Counted from the stretch's first letter, positions 7,763-17,852 are shown. The stretch: DNA of 64,000 nucleotides from Chromatiaceae bacterium (GCA_024235215.1 JACKMU010000002.1:310001-374000), one strand, 5' to 3'. Notes: generated by a model not told the origin, from the sequence alone. Translations and numbers: made by a program.

Positions 7763-10700
7763 TCACAGACCCAGTTCACGCCAGCGTTTTTGAATACGCT
7801 GGAGCGAGACGGGATAGGCGGTTCCCAATTCCTGGGCGAACAAAGAGATGCGCAGTTCCTCGAAACTCCAGCGCAGCTCCTCTATGCGTTCGTCCAGTTT
7901 GCCCTCCAGACGATACTTCTCCTCACGTTGTTGCCACAACTGATACGCCTCCTGCATTTCACCCAGCAGCTTCTGATCACGCACAGCCGCATAGGGGAGT
8001 TTGTCCAGGCGCATTTCGATCGCCCGGAGATAACGTGGAAGTTGTTTGAGCTGCACATAGGGAGTGTGCTGTAAGAATCCCCGGTATACCAATTGGTCCA
8101 ACTGTTGCCGAATATCCGCCAACGAGGTCATCCAGTTGATCCGGTTGCTCTCCGAGAGCCTGTTGCGCACCTGGTGATAGATAGTCAGTATCTGTTCCAG
8201 CAGTTGCGCTGCTTCAAGCGCCTGCGCTACCAGGGCGCCCTTGTGCGCCTGGATACGCTGCTGAAAGCTGGCTTGAGATCTGATCTCAGGCTGATCCTCG
8301 AGAAAAGTCAGATCGACGATCAGTGCAATCAACTCCTCCTCCACACCCAATCTGCCAGGCACCTCCCACCCCTTCGGAGTAGCTGCCACTCTGGCATATT
8401 TCAGCTCCATTTGTGGCAACGCTGGCAGATTGCGCCGTAGATAGCGAATCTCTTTCGGCAAAGCGAGCATCAGCAGGCGTCGCACCCCAGCACGATGAAA
8501 GCGTTCTGCATTCTGTCTGGCATCGAGCACCTTCAGATCGACTGAATCACCGCGGTCGACCAGTGCCGGAAATCCTCTCAGGTTGATCCCACCCTGCCCA
8601 CTCTCCACCGACTCGGGCAGCTCACCGAAATCCCAGCTCTTGCTCCCTTTACGCTCCAACCCAGCGGCCGGAAGCGTGTGGAAGCCACCCTCCCCGGCAC
8701 TGCCGTAACTCTGCTTCAGCGCGCTCAAATCACGTCCCGAGGCAATATCACGACCCTGCTCGTCCAGCAGCATAAAGTTCATGCGCAGATAGTCGGGCAG
8801 CAGCTCCTCCTGCCACTGATCCTCTGCGATATAGACGCCGGTCATCGCCTTCAGCTGCTCCGCGAGCGCCTGGGTCAATGGTTTTCCGGAGGGTGTCAGC
8901 ATACGCAGACAGGCGTCCGCATACTCCGGCACCGGTACGAATGATCTACGCAGATTTTTCGGCAACAAACGCAGCAACGCGATGACACGCTCACGCAGCA
9001 GCCCGGGTACCAGCCAACCACAACGCGCCTCTGACACCTGATTGAGAACAGCCACCGGAACCTTCAGCGTGACACCGTCTCCGGCGCTTCCCGGATCGAA
9101 GTGATAACTCAACGGCAACCGCATCGCGCCGATCTCGAACTGATCGGGAAAATCGTGCTGTGATGTCAACTCTGCTGCAGCCCGGGTGAGATCCTGGAGA
9201 CGCATGTGCAACAGCTTGGGATGGCTGCGGACCTCACCGCGCAGCCATTTTTCGAATTGCGGGGTGCTGTAGATCCCCTCCGGAACGCGCTTGTCGTAGT
9301 AATCGTATATCTCTTGTCGCTCCACCAGCAGGTCACGCCGCCGCGCTTTCTGCTCCAGCTGCTCAAGATAGTCGATCAGGGCCTGGTTGTGGCGCCAGAA
9401 GGGTGCCCGGGTAGCAAAATCTCCGTCCACCAACGCAGATCCGATGAAGATCTCACGCGCTGTCACAGGATCGATCGGACCGAAATTGACCTTGCGCCGG
9501 GCGATCAGGGTAAGACCGAACAGACCCACCCGCTCGTACGCAGCAACCTGCCCTCTTCCCCTCTCCCAGTGCGGTTCTGAATAGCTGCGCTTGACCAGAT
9601 GGCCGGCAGCAGACTCCACCCACTCGGGTTTGATACTGCCTACCGTACGTGCATACAGCCGGCTGGTCTCGACCAACTCTGCGGCCATTACCCATTTCGG
9701 CTGGCGCTTGAACAGCCCTGAGCCGGGAAAAATCGAAAAGCGGCTGTTACGGGCGCCCAGGTACTCCCGTTCGCTGCTGCCGGCTCGAAAACCGATATGA
9801 CTCAACAGCCCGCTGAGCAGCGCACGATGGACTGCATCGTAACTGGCCTCGTTACCGTTCTCGCGGTAACCCATCTCGTGCATCTGCGAGCGCAGCTGAT
9901 GATACACATCGTGCCACTCCTGCACCCGGTTCCAGGAGAGATAGTTGTCTCGGCAGAAACGCCGAAACTTGCGCCGGCTGAGATGGCGGCGCTGCTCTTC
10001 CAGAGCAAGCCAGAGCTTCAACAGCCCAAGGAAATCGGACTGCTCGTCGAGAAAGCGGTGGTGCGCCTCATCCGCCGCCTGCTGTTTTTCCATCGGGCGT
10101 TCGCGCGGGTCCTGGACACTCAGCGCAGCGGCTATCACCAACAACTCGTTCAGACAATCCCCATGGGCTCCAGCCAGCAATATGCGCGCAATCCTGGGAT
10201 CCAGTGGCAGACGCGCAAGCTGACGTCCGAGCCGGGTGATGTGGCGCGTGCCATCGACCGCACACACCTCCTCCAGCACGCGATAACCGTCACTGATCAG
10301 ACGCTTATCGGGAGGATTGATAAATGGAAACTTGGCGATCGAACCAAAGCCCAGAATCATCATCTGCAAGATGACCGAAGCGAGATTGGTGCGCAGGATC
10401 TCCGGTTCGGTGAACTCCGGGCGCAAGTCGAAATCCTCCTCCGTATAGAGACGTATGCAGATACCGGCGGCGATCCGGCCGCAACGTCCCTTGCGCTGCT
10501 CTGCGCTGGCGCGTGAGATCGCCTCCACCGGCAGCCGCTGCACCTTGCTGCGATGGCTGTAGCGGCTGATACGGGCGAAGCCGGTATCGATCACGTAACG
10601 GATGCCAGGTACCGTCAGCGAAGTCTCGGCAACGTTGGTGGCGAGTATGATGCGGCGCAGGCCGGCAGGGTGAAAAATCCGGTTCTGCTCCTCGGCGCCC

Positions 10701-11695
10701 AATCTGGCATAGAGCGGCAGCACTTCAGTCAGCGGTAGCCGATGCTTGCGCAGATGCTCCGCCGTCTCCCGGATCTCGCGCTCGCCACTGAGAAAGATCA
10801 GAATATCGCCGCGATCAATTCGCGAAAGTTCATCGACCGCATTCAGTATCGCCTGCTGCAGCGGCTCATCACGCTCACCCTCCTCCGCATCCAGTGGTGG
10901 TCGGTAACGCACCTCCACCGGATAGGTACGCCCCGAGACATTGATGATCGGAGCGCCGCCGAAGTGTTTTGCAAAGCGTTCAGGATCAATGGTGGCAGAG
11001 GTGATGATCAGTTTCAGATCGGGGCGCTGGGGCAGCAGCTTTTTCAGATAGCCGAGCAGAAAATCGATATTCAGACTGCGTTCATGCGCCTCATCGACAA
11101 TGATGGTGTCGTACTCGTTGAGCCAGCGATCCTGCTGCACCTCCGCCAGCAACATCCCATCGGTGACCAGCTTGATCAGCGTGTCGCGGCTGACCCGGTC
11201 CTGAAATCGCACTTTGTAACCGACCAGCGCACCCGCTTCACTGCCAAGCTCCTCGGAGAGGCGTGCCGCCAGGCTGCGCGCCGCGATGCGTCTGGGCTGT
11301 GTATGGCCGATCCGGCCGTAGATGCCACGTCCCAGTGCGAGACAGATCTTCGGCAACTGAGTCGATTTGCCCGAGCCGGTTTCGCCGCAGAGCACGACCA
11401 CCTGATTTCCGGTGATCAGCTCGGCGATCTCCTCCCATTTATCACTGATCGGCAATTCTGCCGGAAAAGTGGGTGTGGGCAGCAACTGTCGGCGCCGTTC
11501 GGCCAACGCGGTGGAGATGCTGATCTGTTGGCACAGGCGCAGCACGTGCTGATCCTGGGGCTGAATCTGCGTGCTGCGCAGTTGCAGATGCTTGAGCCGC
11601 TGGCGCAAGCCATGCCGGTCAGCGAGCATACAGGCATCGATCTCCCGTTGACCGGGTAGGGAATTGGGATTCATCTGCGCTGTGGTGTTACTCAT
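7763..11695 (-). CDS. hrpA: ATP-dependent RNA helicase HrpA
   Basis: DEAH-box helicase of 1310 residues, the usual length for HrpA. Walker A is GETGSGKST near residues 104-112, the DEAH box is in IIVDEAHERSLN near 200, and motif III is SATIDPERF. The helicase C-terminal motifs (LATNVAETSLTVPGIRYVIDTG and the QRKGRCGR motif VI), HA2, OB-fold and the long HrpA-specific C-terminal domain DUF3418 all follow. In E. coli HrpA resolves stalled or collided ribosomes. A start 30 bases earlier (11725) is possible; I prefer ATG at 11695, with GGAG about 12 bases upstream, because homologues have little before this point. Its end lies 75 bases from the start of the YchJ gene. Confidence 0.95.
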   Translation of the reverse strand: MSNTTAQMNPNSLPGQREIDACMLADRHGLRQRLKHLQLRSTQIQPQDQHVLRLCQQISISTALAERRRQLLPTPTFPAELPISDKWEEIAELITGNQVVVLCGETGSGKSTQLPKICLALGRGIYGRIGHTQPRRIAARSLAARLSEELGSEAGALVGYKVRFQDRVSRDTLIKLVTDGMLLAEVQQDRWLNEYDTIIVDEAHERSLNIDFLLGYLKKLLPQRPDLKLIITSATIDPERFAKHFGGAPIINVSGRTYPVEVRYRPPLDAEEGERDEPLQQAILNAVDELSRIDRGDILIFLSGEREIRETAEHLRKHRLPLTEVLPLYARLGAEEQNRIFHPAGLRRIILATNVAETSLTVPGIRYVIDTGFARISRYSHRSKVQRLPVEAISRASAEQRKGRCGRIAAGICIRLYTEEDFDLRPEFTEPEILRTNLASVILQMMILGFGSIAKFPFINPPDKRLISDGYRVLEEVCAVDGTRHITRLGRQLARLPLDPRIARILLAGAHGDCLNELLVIAAALSVQDPRERPMEKQQAADEAHHRFLDEQSDFLGLLKLWLALEEQRRHLSRRKFRRFCRDNYLSWNRVQEWHDVYHQLRSQMHEMGYRENGNEASYDAVHRALLSGLLSHIGFRAGSSEREYLGARNSRFSIFPGSGLFKRQPKWVMAAELVETSRLYARTVGSIKPEWVESAAGHLVKRSYSEPHWERGRGQVAAYERVGLFGLTLIARRKVNFGPIDPVTAREIFIGSALVDGDFATRAPFWRHNQALIDYLEQLEQKARRRDLLVERQEIYDYYDKRVPEGIYSTPQFEKWLRGEVRSHPKLLHMRLQDLTRAAAELTSQHDFPDQFEIGAMRLPLSYHFDPGSAGDGVTLKVPVAVLNQVSEARCGWLVPGLLRERVIALLRLLPKNLRRSFVPVPEYADACLRMLTPSGKPLTQALAEQLKAMTGVYIAEDQWQEELLPDYLRMNFMLLDEQGRDIASGRDLSALKQSYGSAGEGGFHTLPAAGLERKGSKSWDFGELPESVESGQGGINLRGFPALVDRGDSVDLKVLDARQNAERFHRAGVRRLLMLALPKEIRYLRRNLPALPQMELKYARVAATPKGWEVPGRLGVEEELIALIVDLTFLEDQPEIRSQASFQQRIQAHKGALVAQALEAAQLLEQILTIYHQVRNRLSESNRINWMTSLADIRQQLDQLVYRGFLQHTPYVQLKQLPRYLRAIEMRLDKLPYAAVRDQKLLGEMQEAYQLWQQREEKYRLEGKLDERIEELRWSFEELRISLFAQELGTAYPVSLQRIQKRWRELGL

Positions 11696-11797
11696 TGACA
11701 AAGGGGAACTCCGGAGTCTCCACACCGGAATCGATTGGATTATAACGAAAAACAGAGGCAGGGATTGGGCGATTGTGCGGTCGTGGAGAGCGTCCCC

Positions 11798-13465
11798 TCA
11801 ACCCGGACTCCGCTCCTGCTGCAAACTCTTCGCCAACTCTGCCGCCTGTTGCAGATATCCCTGATAACGGGATTGACGTTCCGTCTGAACGAGTGGCTGG
11901 TCGCCGCGCTGCTGTAAAGCCAGTGCCGCATGGAGCGACAGCTGTGCCGGCTGCTCCTGCCAGTACTTGTGCTGCCAGCGCCCCTCTCTGGCATCGAAGC
12001 GGTATTGATGCTGGAACAGGTGGCCACAATCAGCGATGAACTCCACGCTGGAGAGGAGATAATCCATATCGATCGCATCGCAAGTATAGTGGAATCCCAC
12101 GCGGCACCAGCCCGGTTTCACCCCATGGTAGCCGCGGTTGATCCATTGACGGTATTCCGCCGCCTTGACAGGATCTATATCCAGCAGCTTGTGGCCGTAG
12201 GGACCGGCGCAGGAGCAACCGGCACGGCTCTGAATACCAAACAGGTCGTTCAACAGCGTGGTGACGAAACGTGGGTGCAGGTACTGACCCTTGGGATCCC
12301 GGATGTTGAAAGAGAGAATCGCCACCCGTCGCGCCGGATCCCCATTTCCCAGGATCTCTATGCCCGGATGACGGCTCCAACGTCCGAGCGCGAGCCGGAT
12401 CAGCTCGGCTTCGCGACGTTCGATATTAGTGCTGCCGATCGCCTGTTTCACCTCGAACGCCAGCGCTGCCTTGAGCGTCTGCAGAATCCCGGGCGTGCCT
12501 GCCTTTTCGCGCGCCTCGATATCGCTGATGAAGTCGTGATCTTCCGGCCCGACATACTCCACCGTGCCACCGCCGGCGATGCTCGGCGGCAGTTCCGCAT
12601 GATAGCAGCGCTTGTTGAACAGCAGCAGACCGCTCGATCCGGGACCGCCAAGGAATTTGTGCGGTGAGATGAAGAGTGCATCCAGCGAGGCATCACCCTC
12701 TGCACCCTCATCCACCGGGTTCATATCGATGTCGACATAAGGTGCCGACGCCGCAAAATCGAACATTGCCAACGCACCGTAGCGGTGTAACAGGCGTGCG
12801 ATATCTGCTACTGGTGAACGCATCCCGGTCACATTGGATGCAGCGGAAAAGGAGCCGATGCGCAGACGTCCTCGATACGCTTGCGCCGCCAGCAACTGCT
12901 CCAGATGCGTCAGATCGATACTCCCATCCACATCCATGCGCACTTCTACGACAGTCGCCAGACTCTCGCGCCAGGAGATCTCGTTGGAGTGGTGCTCATA
13001 CGGTCCGACAAAAACCACTGGCCGATGCGCTTCAATGTGCTGATGCAGAGCCCGGTACTGTTCGTTCCCAAGAAAGCCGATCAACAGCTCCTCCAGCAAC
13101 GAACGGCTTGCGGCAGGGAGCTTGACCCCCAGCAACTGCTGCACCCGGTCGATGGCACCAGTGGCACCACTGCCGCAGGCGATGATTCTGCCATCGGGTC
13201 CGGCATTGACTGCCCGTTTTATGATCGCCTCCGCCTGATGCAGCAATTGCGTGGTAAAGCGGCCGCTGAGGTCATCCTCAGTATGACTGTTAGCATAGAG
13301 CTTCTGCAGTTCCAGCAGATAGTTTTCGATGAAATGGAGCGAACGACCCGAAGCGGTGTAGTCGGCATACAGCATCAGCCGTTCACCGAACGGTGTCTGA
13401 ATCGGTGTGTCGATACCCACGATCTGCTGCCGGAGTGATTGAAAATCCAGTTCTTTCAATGTCAT
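11798..13465 (-). CDS. Class V aminotransferase-fold PLP enzyme, long form
   Basis: Fold-type I PLP enzyme of 555 residues from the class V family that includes cysteine desulfurases and isopenicillin N epimerases. Family features include YADYTASGRSL near the N-terminus, FDFAASAPYVDIDMNP with the PLP-pyridine aspartate, and FISPHKFLGGPGSSG with the Schiff-base lysine. The protein is longer than typical 380-420 residue members: after the small domain (LFGIQSRAGCSCAGPYGHKLL) an additional segment of about 100 residues runs to the C-terminus (SVEFIADCGHLFQHQYRF and a Gln-rich helical tail). A Cys in RAGCSCAGPYG occupies the region where desulfurases carry the catalytic cysteine, so cysteine or selenocysteine lyase chemistry is possible but unproven. 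The start was taken at MTLKELDF (13465); an upstream frame extends to 13549. Confidence 0.82.
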   Translation of the reverse strand: MTLKELDFQSLRQQIVGIDTPIQTPFGERLMLYADYTASGRSLHFIENYLLELQKLYANSHTEDDLSGRFTTQLLHQAEAIIKRAVNAGPDGRIIACGSGATGAIDRVQQLLGVKLPAASRSLLEELLIGFLGNEQYRALHQHIEAHRPVVFVGPYEHHSNEISWRESLATVVEVRMDVDGSIDLTHLEQLLAAQAYRGRLRIGSFSAASNVTGMRSPVADIARLLHRYGALAMFDFAASAPYVDIDMNPVDEGAEGDASLDALFISPHKFLGGPGSSGLLLFNKRCYHAELPPSIAGGGTVEYVGPEDHDFISDIEAREKAGTPGILQTLKAALAFEVKQAIGSTNIERREAELIRLALGRWSRHPGIEILGNGDPARRVAILSFNIRDPKGQYLHPRFVTTLLNDLFGIQSRAGCSCAGPYGHKLLDIDPVKAAEYRQWINRGYHGVKPGWCRVGFHYTCDAIDMDYLLSSVEFIADCGHLFQHQYRFDAREGRWQHKYWQEQPAQLSLHAALALQQRGDQPLVQTERQSRYQGYLQQAAELAKSLQQERSPG

Positions 13466-13496
13466 GGAACTTTTTCTGGTAGAGACTGGAATGTGA

Positions 13497-13535
13497 AAAA
13501 ATACCGGAGCCAATCTCTGCAGATTGACTCCGGTA
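13497..13535 (-). terminator. Intrinsic terminator after pntB
   Basis: A 14-base-pair stem (13502-13515 pairing with 13522-13535, one mismatch) closes a six-base loop and is followed on the minus strand by five T residues. It lies 29 bases beyond the stop of pntB and 32 bases before the aminotransferase start, so it separates the two transcription units. Confidence 0.85.
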
Positions 13536-13563
13536 CTTGCAGGAGACAACCAAGAGCGTGCTG

Positions 13564-14964
13564 TTAGATACTCGCCAGAATCGCCTCCACACTGGCTTTG
13601 GCATCGCCGAACAGCATGCGTGTGTTTTCCTTGAAGAAGAGCGGATTCTGCACGCCAGCATAGCCGGTCGCCATACTACGCTTCATCACTATCGCAGTCT
13701 CTGCTTTCCACACCTCCAACACCGGCATACCGGCAATCGGGCTGCCTGGATTATCCTGCGCGTCCGGATTGACGATATCGTTGGCTCCAATCACCAGCAC
13801 CACATCGACATGCGGAAAATCCTCGTTCACCTCATCCATCTCCAGCACGATGTCATAAGGGACTTTGGCCTCGGCCAACAGCACGTTCATGTGTCCGGGC
13901 ATACGTCCCGCCACAGGATGGATCGCGAATCGGACATTGACACCCTGATCGCGCAATTTGCGGGTAATCTCGTAGATTGGATACTGCGCCTGTGCCACCG
14001 CCATGCCATAACCAGGTACGATCACCACTTCGCGCGCGTTTTTCAACAGCTCCGCGGTCTCTTCGGCGGATACCGGAGAGACTTCACCCTGCTCGCCGTC
14101 ACCACTGCTGGCGACGGTGCCCCCCGAGGTACCGAAGCCACCGGCGATCACCGCGAGAAACTTGCGGTTCATCGCCCGGCACATGATATAGCTCAGAATC
14201 GCACCGCTACTGCCGACCAGGGCACCGGTGACGATCAGCAGGTCATTGGAAAGCATGAAGCCGGTGGCTGCAGCCGCCCAACCTGAATAGCTGTTGAGCA
14301 TCGAGACCACGACCGGCATGTCTGCGCCGCCGATGGCCATCACCATGTGCACGCCGAAAATGAAAGCGATCAGCGTCATGATCACCAATGGCCACATACC
14401 TGCCGAGATGGACTCAGCACCGACGAAGGTAATACCCATCCAGATGCAGATCAGCAACATGCTCAGATTCAATCCATTGCGTGCTTTCAGCAAAACCGGC
14501 TTACTGGTGACTATCCCCCTGAGCTTACCGAAGGCGATGACCGAACCGGTAAAGGTCACTGCACCGATCAATATGCCGAGATAGATCTCGATTTCGTGAA
14601 TGACGCGCTCCGCTCCCTCAAGATGAGCCCCTGCGTCGAGGTAGTTGGCAAACCCCACCAGTACCGCAGCCATACCGACGAAACTGTGCAGTATCGCGAC
14701 CAGCTCCGGCATTTCGGTCATCTGCACCTTCTTCGCCAAAAAGAAACCGATGGAGCCACCGATACCCATGCAGATGATGATGGTGAGGTAACCGGTCACC
14801 TTGGCACCCAGAACGGTGGCTAGCACCGCGATGAGCATACCGATGATGCCGTAGATGTTTCCTTTCCTTGCGCTCTCCTGATTACTCAGACCCCCAAGCG
14901 CGAGAATGAACAGTACACTGGCCGCAATGTATGCGATTGTTATCATTCCTTCAGTCATTGTCAT
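13564..14964 (-). CDS. pntB: Proton-translocating NAD(P) transhydrogenase, beta subunit
   Basis: Integral membrane subunit of 466 residues of the enzyme that transfers hydride between NADH and NADP+ using the proton gradient. About nine hydrophobic helices occupy residues 8-265 (domain II), for example ITIAYIAASVLFILALGGL and GVHMVMAIGGADMPVVVSML. The cytoplasmic NADP(H)-binding domain III follows, with VIVPGYGMAVAQAQYPI and VVLVIGANDIVNPDAQ. It is read after pntA with seven bases between, and its AGGAG ribosome binding site sits in that gap. Length and motifs match complete PntB. Confidence 0.97.
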   Translation of the reverse strand: MTMTEGMITIAYIAASVLFILALGGLSNQESARKGNIYGIIGMLIAVLATVLGAKVTGYLTIIICMGIGGSIGFFLAKKVQMTEMPELVAILHSFVGMAAVLVGFANYLDAGAHLEGAERVIHEIEIYLGILIGAVTFTGSVIAFGKLRGIVTSKPVLLKARNGLNLSMLLICIWMGITFVGAESISAGMWPLVIMTLIAFIFGVHMVMAIGGADMPVVVSMLNSYSGWAAAATGFMLSNDLLIVTGALVGSSGAILSYIMCRAMNRKFLAVIAGGFGTSGGTVASSGDGEQGEVSPVSAEETAELLKNAREVVIVPGYGMAVAQAQYPIYEITRKLRDQGVNVRFAIHPVAGRMPGHMNVLLAEAKVPYDIVLEMDEVNEDFPHVDVVLVIGANDIVNPDAQDNPGSPIAGMPVLEVWKAETAIVMKRSMATGYAGVQNPLFFKENTRMLFGDAKASVEAILASI

Positions 14965-14971
14965 GCAGCTC

Positions 14972-16534
14972 CTATTTCTGGAACATCTTCAGCATACGCT
15001 GGGTAACAAGAAAGCCACCCGCGATGTTGACCGTGGCAATCAGGATGGCGATCGCGGCGAGCAGGGTAACCACGGTCGACCCCCCCGACACCTGTAACAG
15101 TGCGCCGATCACGATGATCCCGGAGATGGCATTGGTCACACTCATCAGTGGCGTATGCAGTGCTGGTGTCACATTCCAGATGACCAGATAACCGAGAATG
15201 CAGGCAAGCACGAATACCGTGAAATGGGCCAGAAATGCGGCTGGTGCTACCGATCCCACCCCCAATAACAGCAGGCCCGCCACAGCCATTCCCAGCGCCG
15301 TTTTCCAGGCGGCGGGCTTCTCCACCGCCTTGGCTTCGGGGCTGGGCGCCGGCGCCGGTTTGGTGGCAGGTGCAGCGGATAGCTTGGGCGCTGGCGGCGG
15401 CCAGGTGATCTCTCCGTGGTTGATGACGGTGACGCCACGAATCACTTCGTCCTCCATGTTTACCCGAATCTGACCGTCCTTTTCCGGCGTCAAGTCGGTC
15501 AGCAGGTGACGCAGATTGGTGCCATACAGCTGGCTCGACTGAGTCGGCAGCCGGCTGGGCAGATCGGTGAAACCGATGATGGTGACACCGTGCCTGACCA
15601 CTATCTCTCCCGGTACGGTCATGGCGCAGTTGCCCCCCTGCTCGGCGGCGAGATCCACGATCACGCTGCCATCGCGCATCGACTCGACCATCCCTTCGCT
15701 AATCAGCTTGGGCGCGGGTTTGCCGGGAATCAGCGCGGTGGTGATGATGACATCGACCTCCATTGCCTGTTTGGCAAAGAGTTTCATCTCAGCCTCGATG
15801 AACGCCTTGCTCATCACCTTGGCATAGCCGCCCTCACCACTACCATCCTCCTCTTGATAATCGAGTTCGAGGAACTCGGCACCCATGCTTTCCACCTGCT
15901 CCTTGACCTCGGGCCGGGTGTCAAAAGCGCGTACGATCGCTCCCATGGAACCGGCTGTGCCGATCGCTGCCAGTCCTGCCACACCCGCGCCGATGATCAT
16001 GATCTTGGCTGGAGGCACTTTTCCCGCGGCAGTGATCTGTCCGGTGAAGAAGCGACCAAACTGACCCGCTGCCTCGATCACTGCGCGGTAGCCGGCAATA
16101 TTTGCCATCGAGCTGAGCGCATCGGCTTTCTGCGCACGCGAAATACGCGGCACGCTGTCCATCGCCAGAACAGTTGCGTTGCGCGCCTTCAGCCGCTGCA
16201 TCAATGCTTCGTTCTGCGCCGGCCAGATAAAACTGATGAGATAGCCACCCTCCCGGAGCAACTCGGACTCTTCCACCCCAAATTCGGGATGGGGTTCAGG
16301 CCCCCTGACTTTCATCACGATGTCTGACTCTGCCCAGAGCGCTTTCACATCGTCGTAGATCTCAACCCCGGCCTCACGGTAGGCATCATCCGAGAAGTGC
16401 GCTTTGTCCCCGGCACCCGCCTCCACCGCAACTGTATAACCAAGCTTTATCAACTGCTCCGCCGTATCCGGGGTGGCTGCGACCCGGCACTCTGCTGCGT
16501 GAACCTCTTTGGGAATTCCTATTTTCATGGGCAT
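14972..16534 (-). CDS. pntA: NAD(P) transhydrogenase, alpha subunit
   Basis: Alpha subunit of 520 residues in the fused form found in E. coli. Domain I binds NAD(H): residues about 1-380 resemble alanine dehydrogenase, with the Rossmann motif GAGVAGLAAIGTAGSMGA and the loop AFDTRPEVKEQVESMGAEF. After a proline/alanine-rich linker (APKLSAAPATKPAPAPSP) come four membrane helices of domain II. ATG at 16534 (MPMKIGIPKE) is preferred because GGAG lies nine bases upstream; an in-frame extension reaches 16681 but has no such site. It forms an operon with pntB. Confidence 0.96.
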   Translation of the reverse strand: MPMKIGIPKEVHAAECRVAATPDTAEQLIKLGYTVAVEAGAGDKAHFSDDAYREAGVEIYDDVKALWAESDIVMKVRGPEPHPEFGVEESELLREGGYLISFIWPAQNEALMQRLKARNATVLAMDSVPRISRAQKADALSSMANIAGYRAVIEAAGQFGRFFTGQITAAGKVPPAKIMIIGAGVAGLAAIGTAGSMGAIVRAFDTRPEVKEQVESMGAEFLELDYQEEDGSGEGGYAKVMSKAFIEAEMKLFAKQAMEVDVIITTALIPGKPAPKLISEGMVESMRDGSVIVDLAAEQGGNCAMTVPGEIVVRHGVTIIGFTDLPSRLPTQSSQLYGTNLRHLLTDLTPEKDGQIRVNMEDEVIRGVTVINHGEITWPPPAPKLSAAPATKPAPAPSPEAKAVEKPAAWKTALGMAVAGLLLLGVGSVAPAAFLAHFTVFVLACILGYLVIWNVTPALHTPLMSVTNAISGIIVIGALLQVSGGSTVVTLLAAIAILIATVNIAGGFLVTQRMLKMFQK

Positions 16535-17048
16535 GCTCAATCGCTCCGATAGAATCTCTGTTTGCTGGCTCTCTGTGTTCAGGGTGATTCTGCTGACCCC
16601 ATTCGGTAACCATCGCCAGAATGTGCTCTGCTCGTTTGACCTGCTTATCGCTGGATGCCATTTGCTGCCTGAAGCAAACAAAAAAGCAGTTGGCTGGAGT
16701 TATGGTTTCTCCTTGGCGGGGTTCGCTCACCTGTCCGCCTGACCATTTTCCGGCCACCGACGATAACTCAATCTGCAACAGTATAAATTATGGTAAAAAA
16801 TGGTTTACCCTCCGGCACGGATCCATCCTGCTGGATATCTTGCTCCATCAGGCACAAGCCGCCGGATATTCACAGCTTATATTTCTTGGTCTTGTATGGT
16901 AACAAAGGGCGCCTTAGTCTTTCGCTCGAAAGCGGGCCAGGCGCACCTGGGAAAGCCCCTCCTGACCCTCCGCCCCGTAGGTTGTACGTTTTAAATCAAA
17001 AAATCAATAGAAAGACAAAGCTGCAGCCGATAACGCGTGCGTCACCCA
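16535..17048 (-). other. Long gene-free region upstream of pntA
   Basis: This stretch of 514 bases lies between the end of ppsR and the start of pntA, both on the minus strand. I find no convincing gene. Read on the minus strand it contains several short hairpins, including CCAGG-TGCG-CCTGG near 16940-16955, CTTTCG-AG-CGAAAG near 16920, GGTAAA/TTTACC near 16793-16810, and a GGCGG/CCGCC stem near 16720. It presumably holds the pntA promoter and a structured leader. I could not match it to a known riboswitch class. Confidence 0.4.
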
Positions 17049-17852
17049 TCACAGCGACTTGATGATCTGTGAAGAGATCTCTTCGATCGAGTGACTGGTG
17101 GTGTCCAAGGTTCTGATTCGGAGTTGTCTGAACAGCTGTTCAGCCAGGCGCGTCTCACGTCGACAACGCGCAAGGGAGGCGTAATCACTGCCCCGCCTGC
17201 GCTCCTCGCGAATGTGGTTCAGACGTATCGGGTCGATCGTCAGAGCAACCAGCTTTTTCTTGTTCTGCAGCAGCACGTCTGGAAGTCTTCCTGTCTCGAA
17301 ATCATCGTCTGTCAATGGGTAGTTGGCGGCCTTGATATTAAAATGAATCGCCAGGTAGAGACAGGTAGGGGTTTTGCCCGAGCGCGATACGCCAATCAGA
17401 ATCACATCCGCTTCATGATACTTATCGATACAGGCACCGTCGTCATTGCTCATCGCAAAATTGATGATGCTCATGCGACTCTCGTAGGTATCGTCATTAC
17501 TGAAGCCATGGCTCAAGCCCCGCTTGCCACTGGGCTGCACCCCCAGCTCCTCCGAAAGCGGTCCGATGAAGGTATCGAACAGTTCGATATAGAGACAGGA
17601 GGCGTGCCGCAGAATATCCCGAATCTGTGTATCCGGCATGGTCGCGAATACGAGCGGGCGCACCCCTTCCCGCTCATTCAACTGGTTAATCCTGACAGCC
17701 AGCTCGCGCGCCTTTTTCGGTGTACTGATGAAAGGCATGTAGATGGTTTTGAAACTCACCGCCTGGGAAAACTGGGAAAGGAGGCTGTGTCCCAAAGTTT
17801 CAGCAGTGATACCGGTGCTCTCCGAAATAAAAAAAACGGTACGATTCAACAT
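17049..17852 (-). CDS. ppsR: Phosphoenolpyruvate synthase regulatory protein
   Basis: Bifunctional kinase/pyrophosphorylase of 267 residues (DUF299/PSRP family) that inactivates PEP synthase by ADP-dependent threonine phosphorylation and reactivates it by Pi-dependent removal. The family start VFFISESTGITAETLGHSLL is present, and the nucleotide-binding loop is GVSRSGKTPTCLYLA near residues 150-165. I chose ATG at 17852 (MLNRTVFF), preceded by GGCGGAAAA; an extension to 17873 is less likely. The target gene ppsA, usually adjacent and divergent, is not here: a LysR regulator occupies that position. Confidence 0.95.
   Translation of the reverse strand: MLNRTVFFISESTGITAETLGHSLLSQFSQAVSFKTIYMPFISTPKKARELAVRINQLNEREGVRPLVFATMPDTQIRDILRHASCLYIELFDTFIGPLSEELGVQPSGKRGLSHGFSNDDTYESRMSIINFAMSNDDGACIDKYHEADVILIGVSRSGKTPTCLYLAIHFNIKAANYPLTDDDFETGRLPDVLLQNKKKLVALTIDPIRLNHIREERRRGSDYASLARCRRETRLAEQLFRQLRIRTLDTTSHSIEEISSQIIKSL

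Noticed and set aside
16386..16778. 130-codon frame covering the pntA leader and start
   Set aside because: Second half lies in the wrong frame of pntA; no family match. A short peptide inside it cannot be excluded but has no support.
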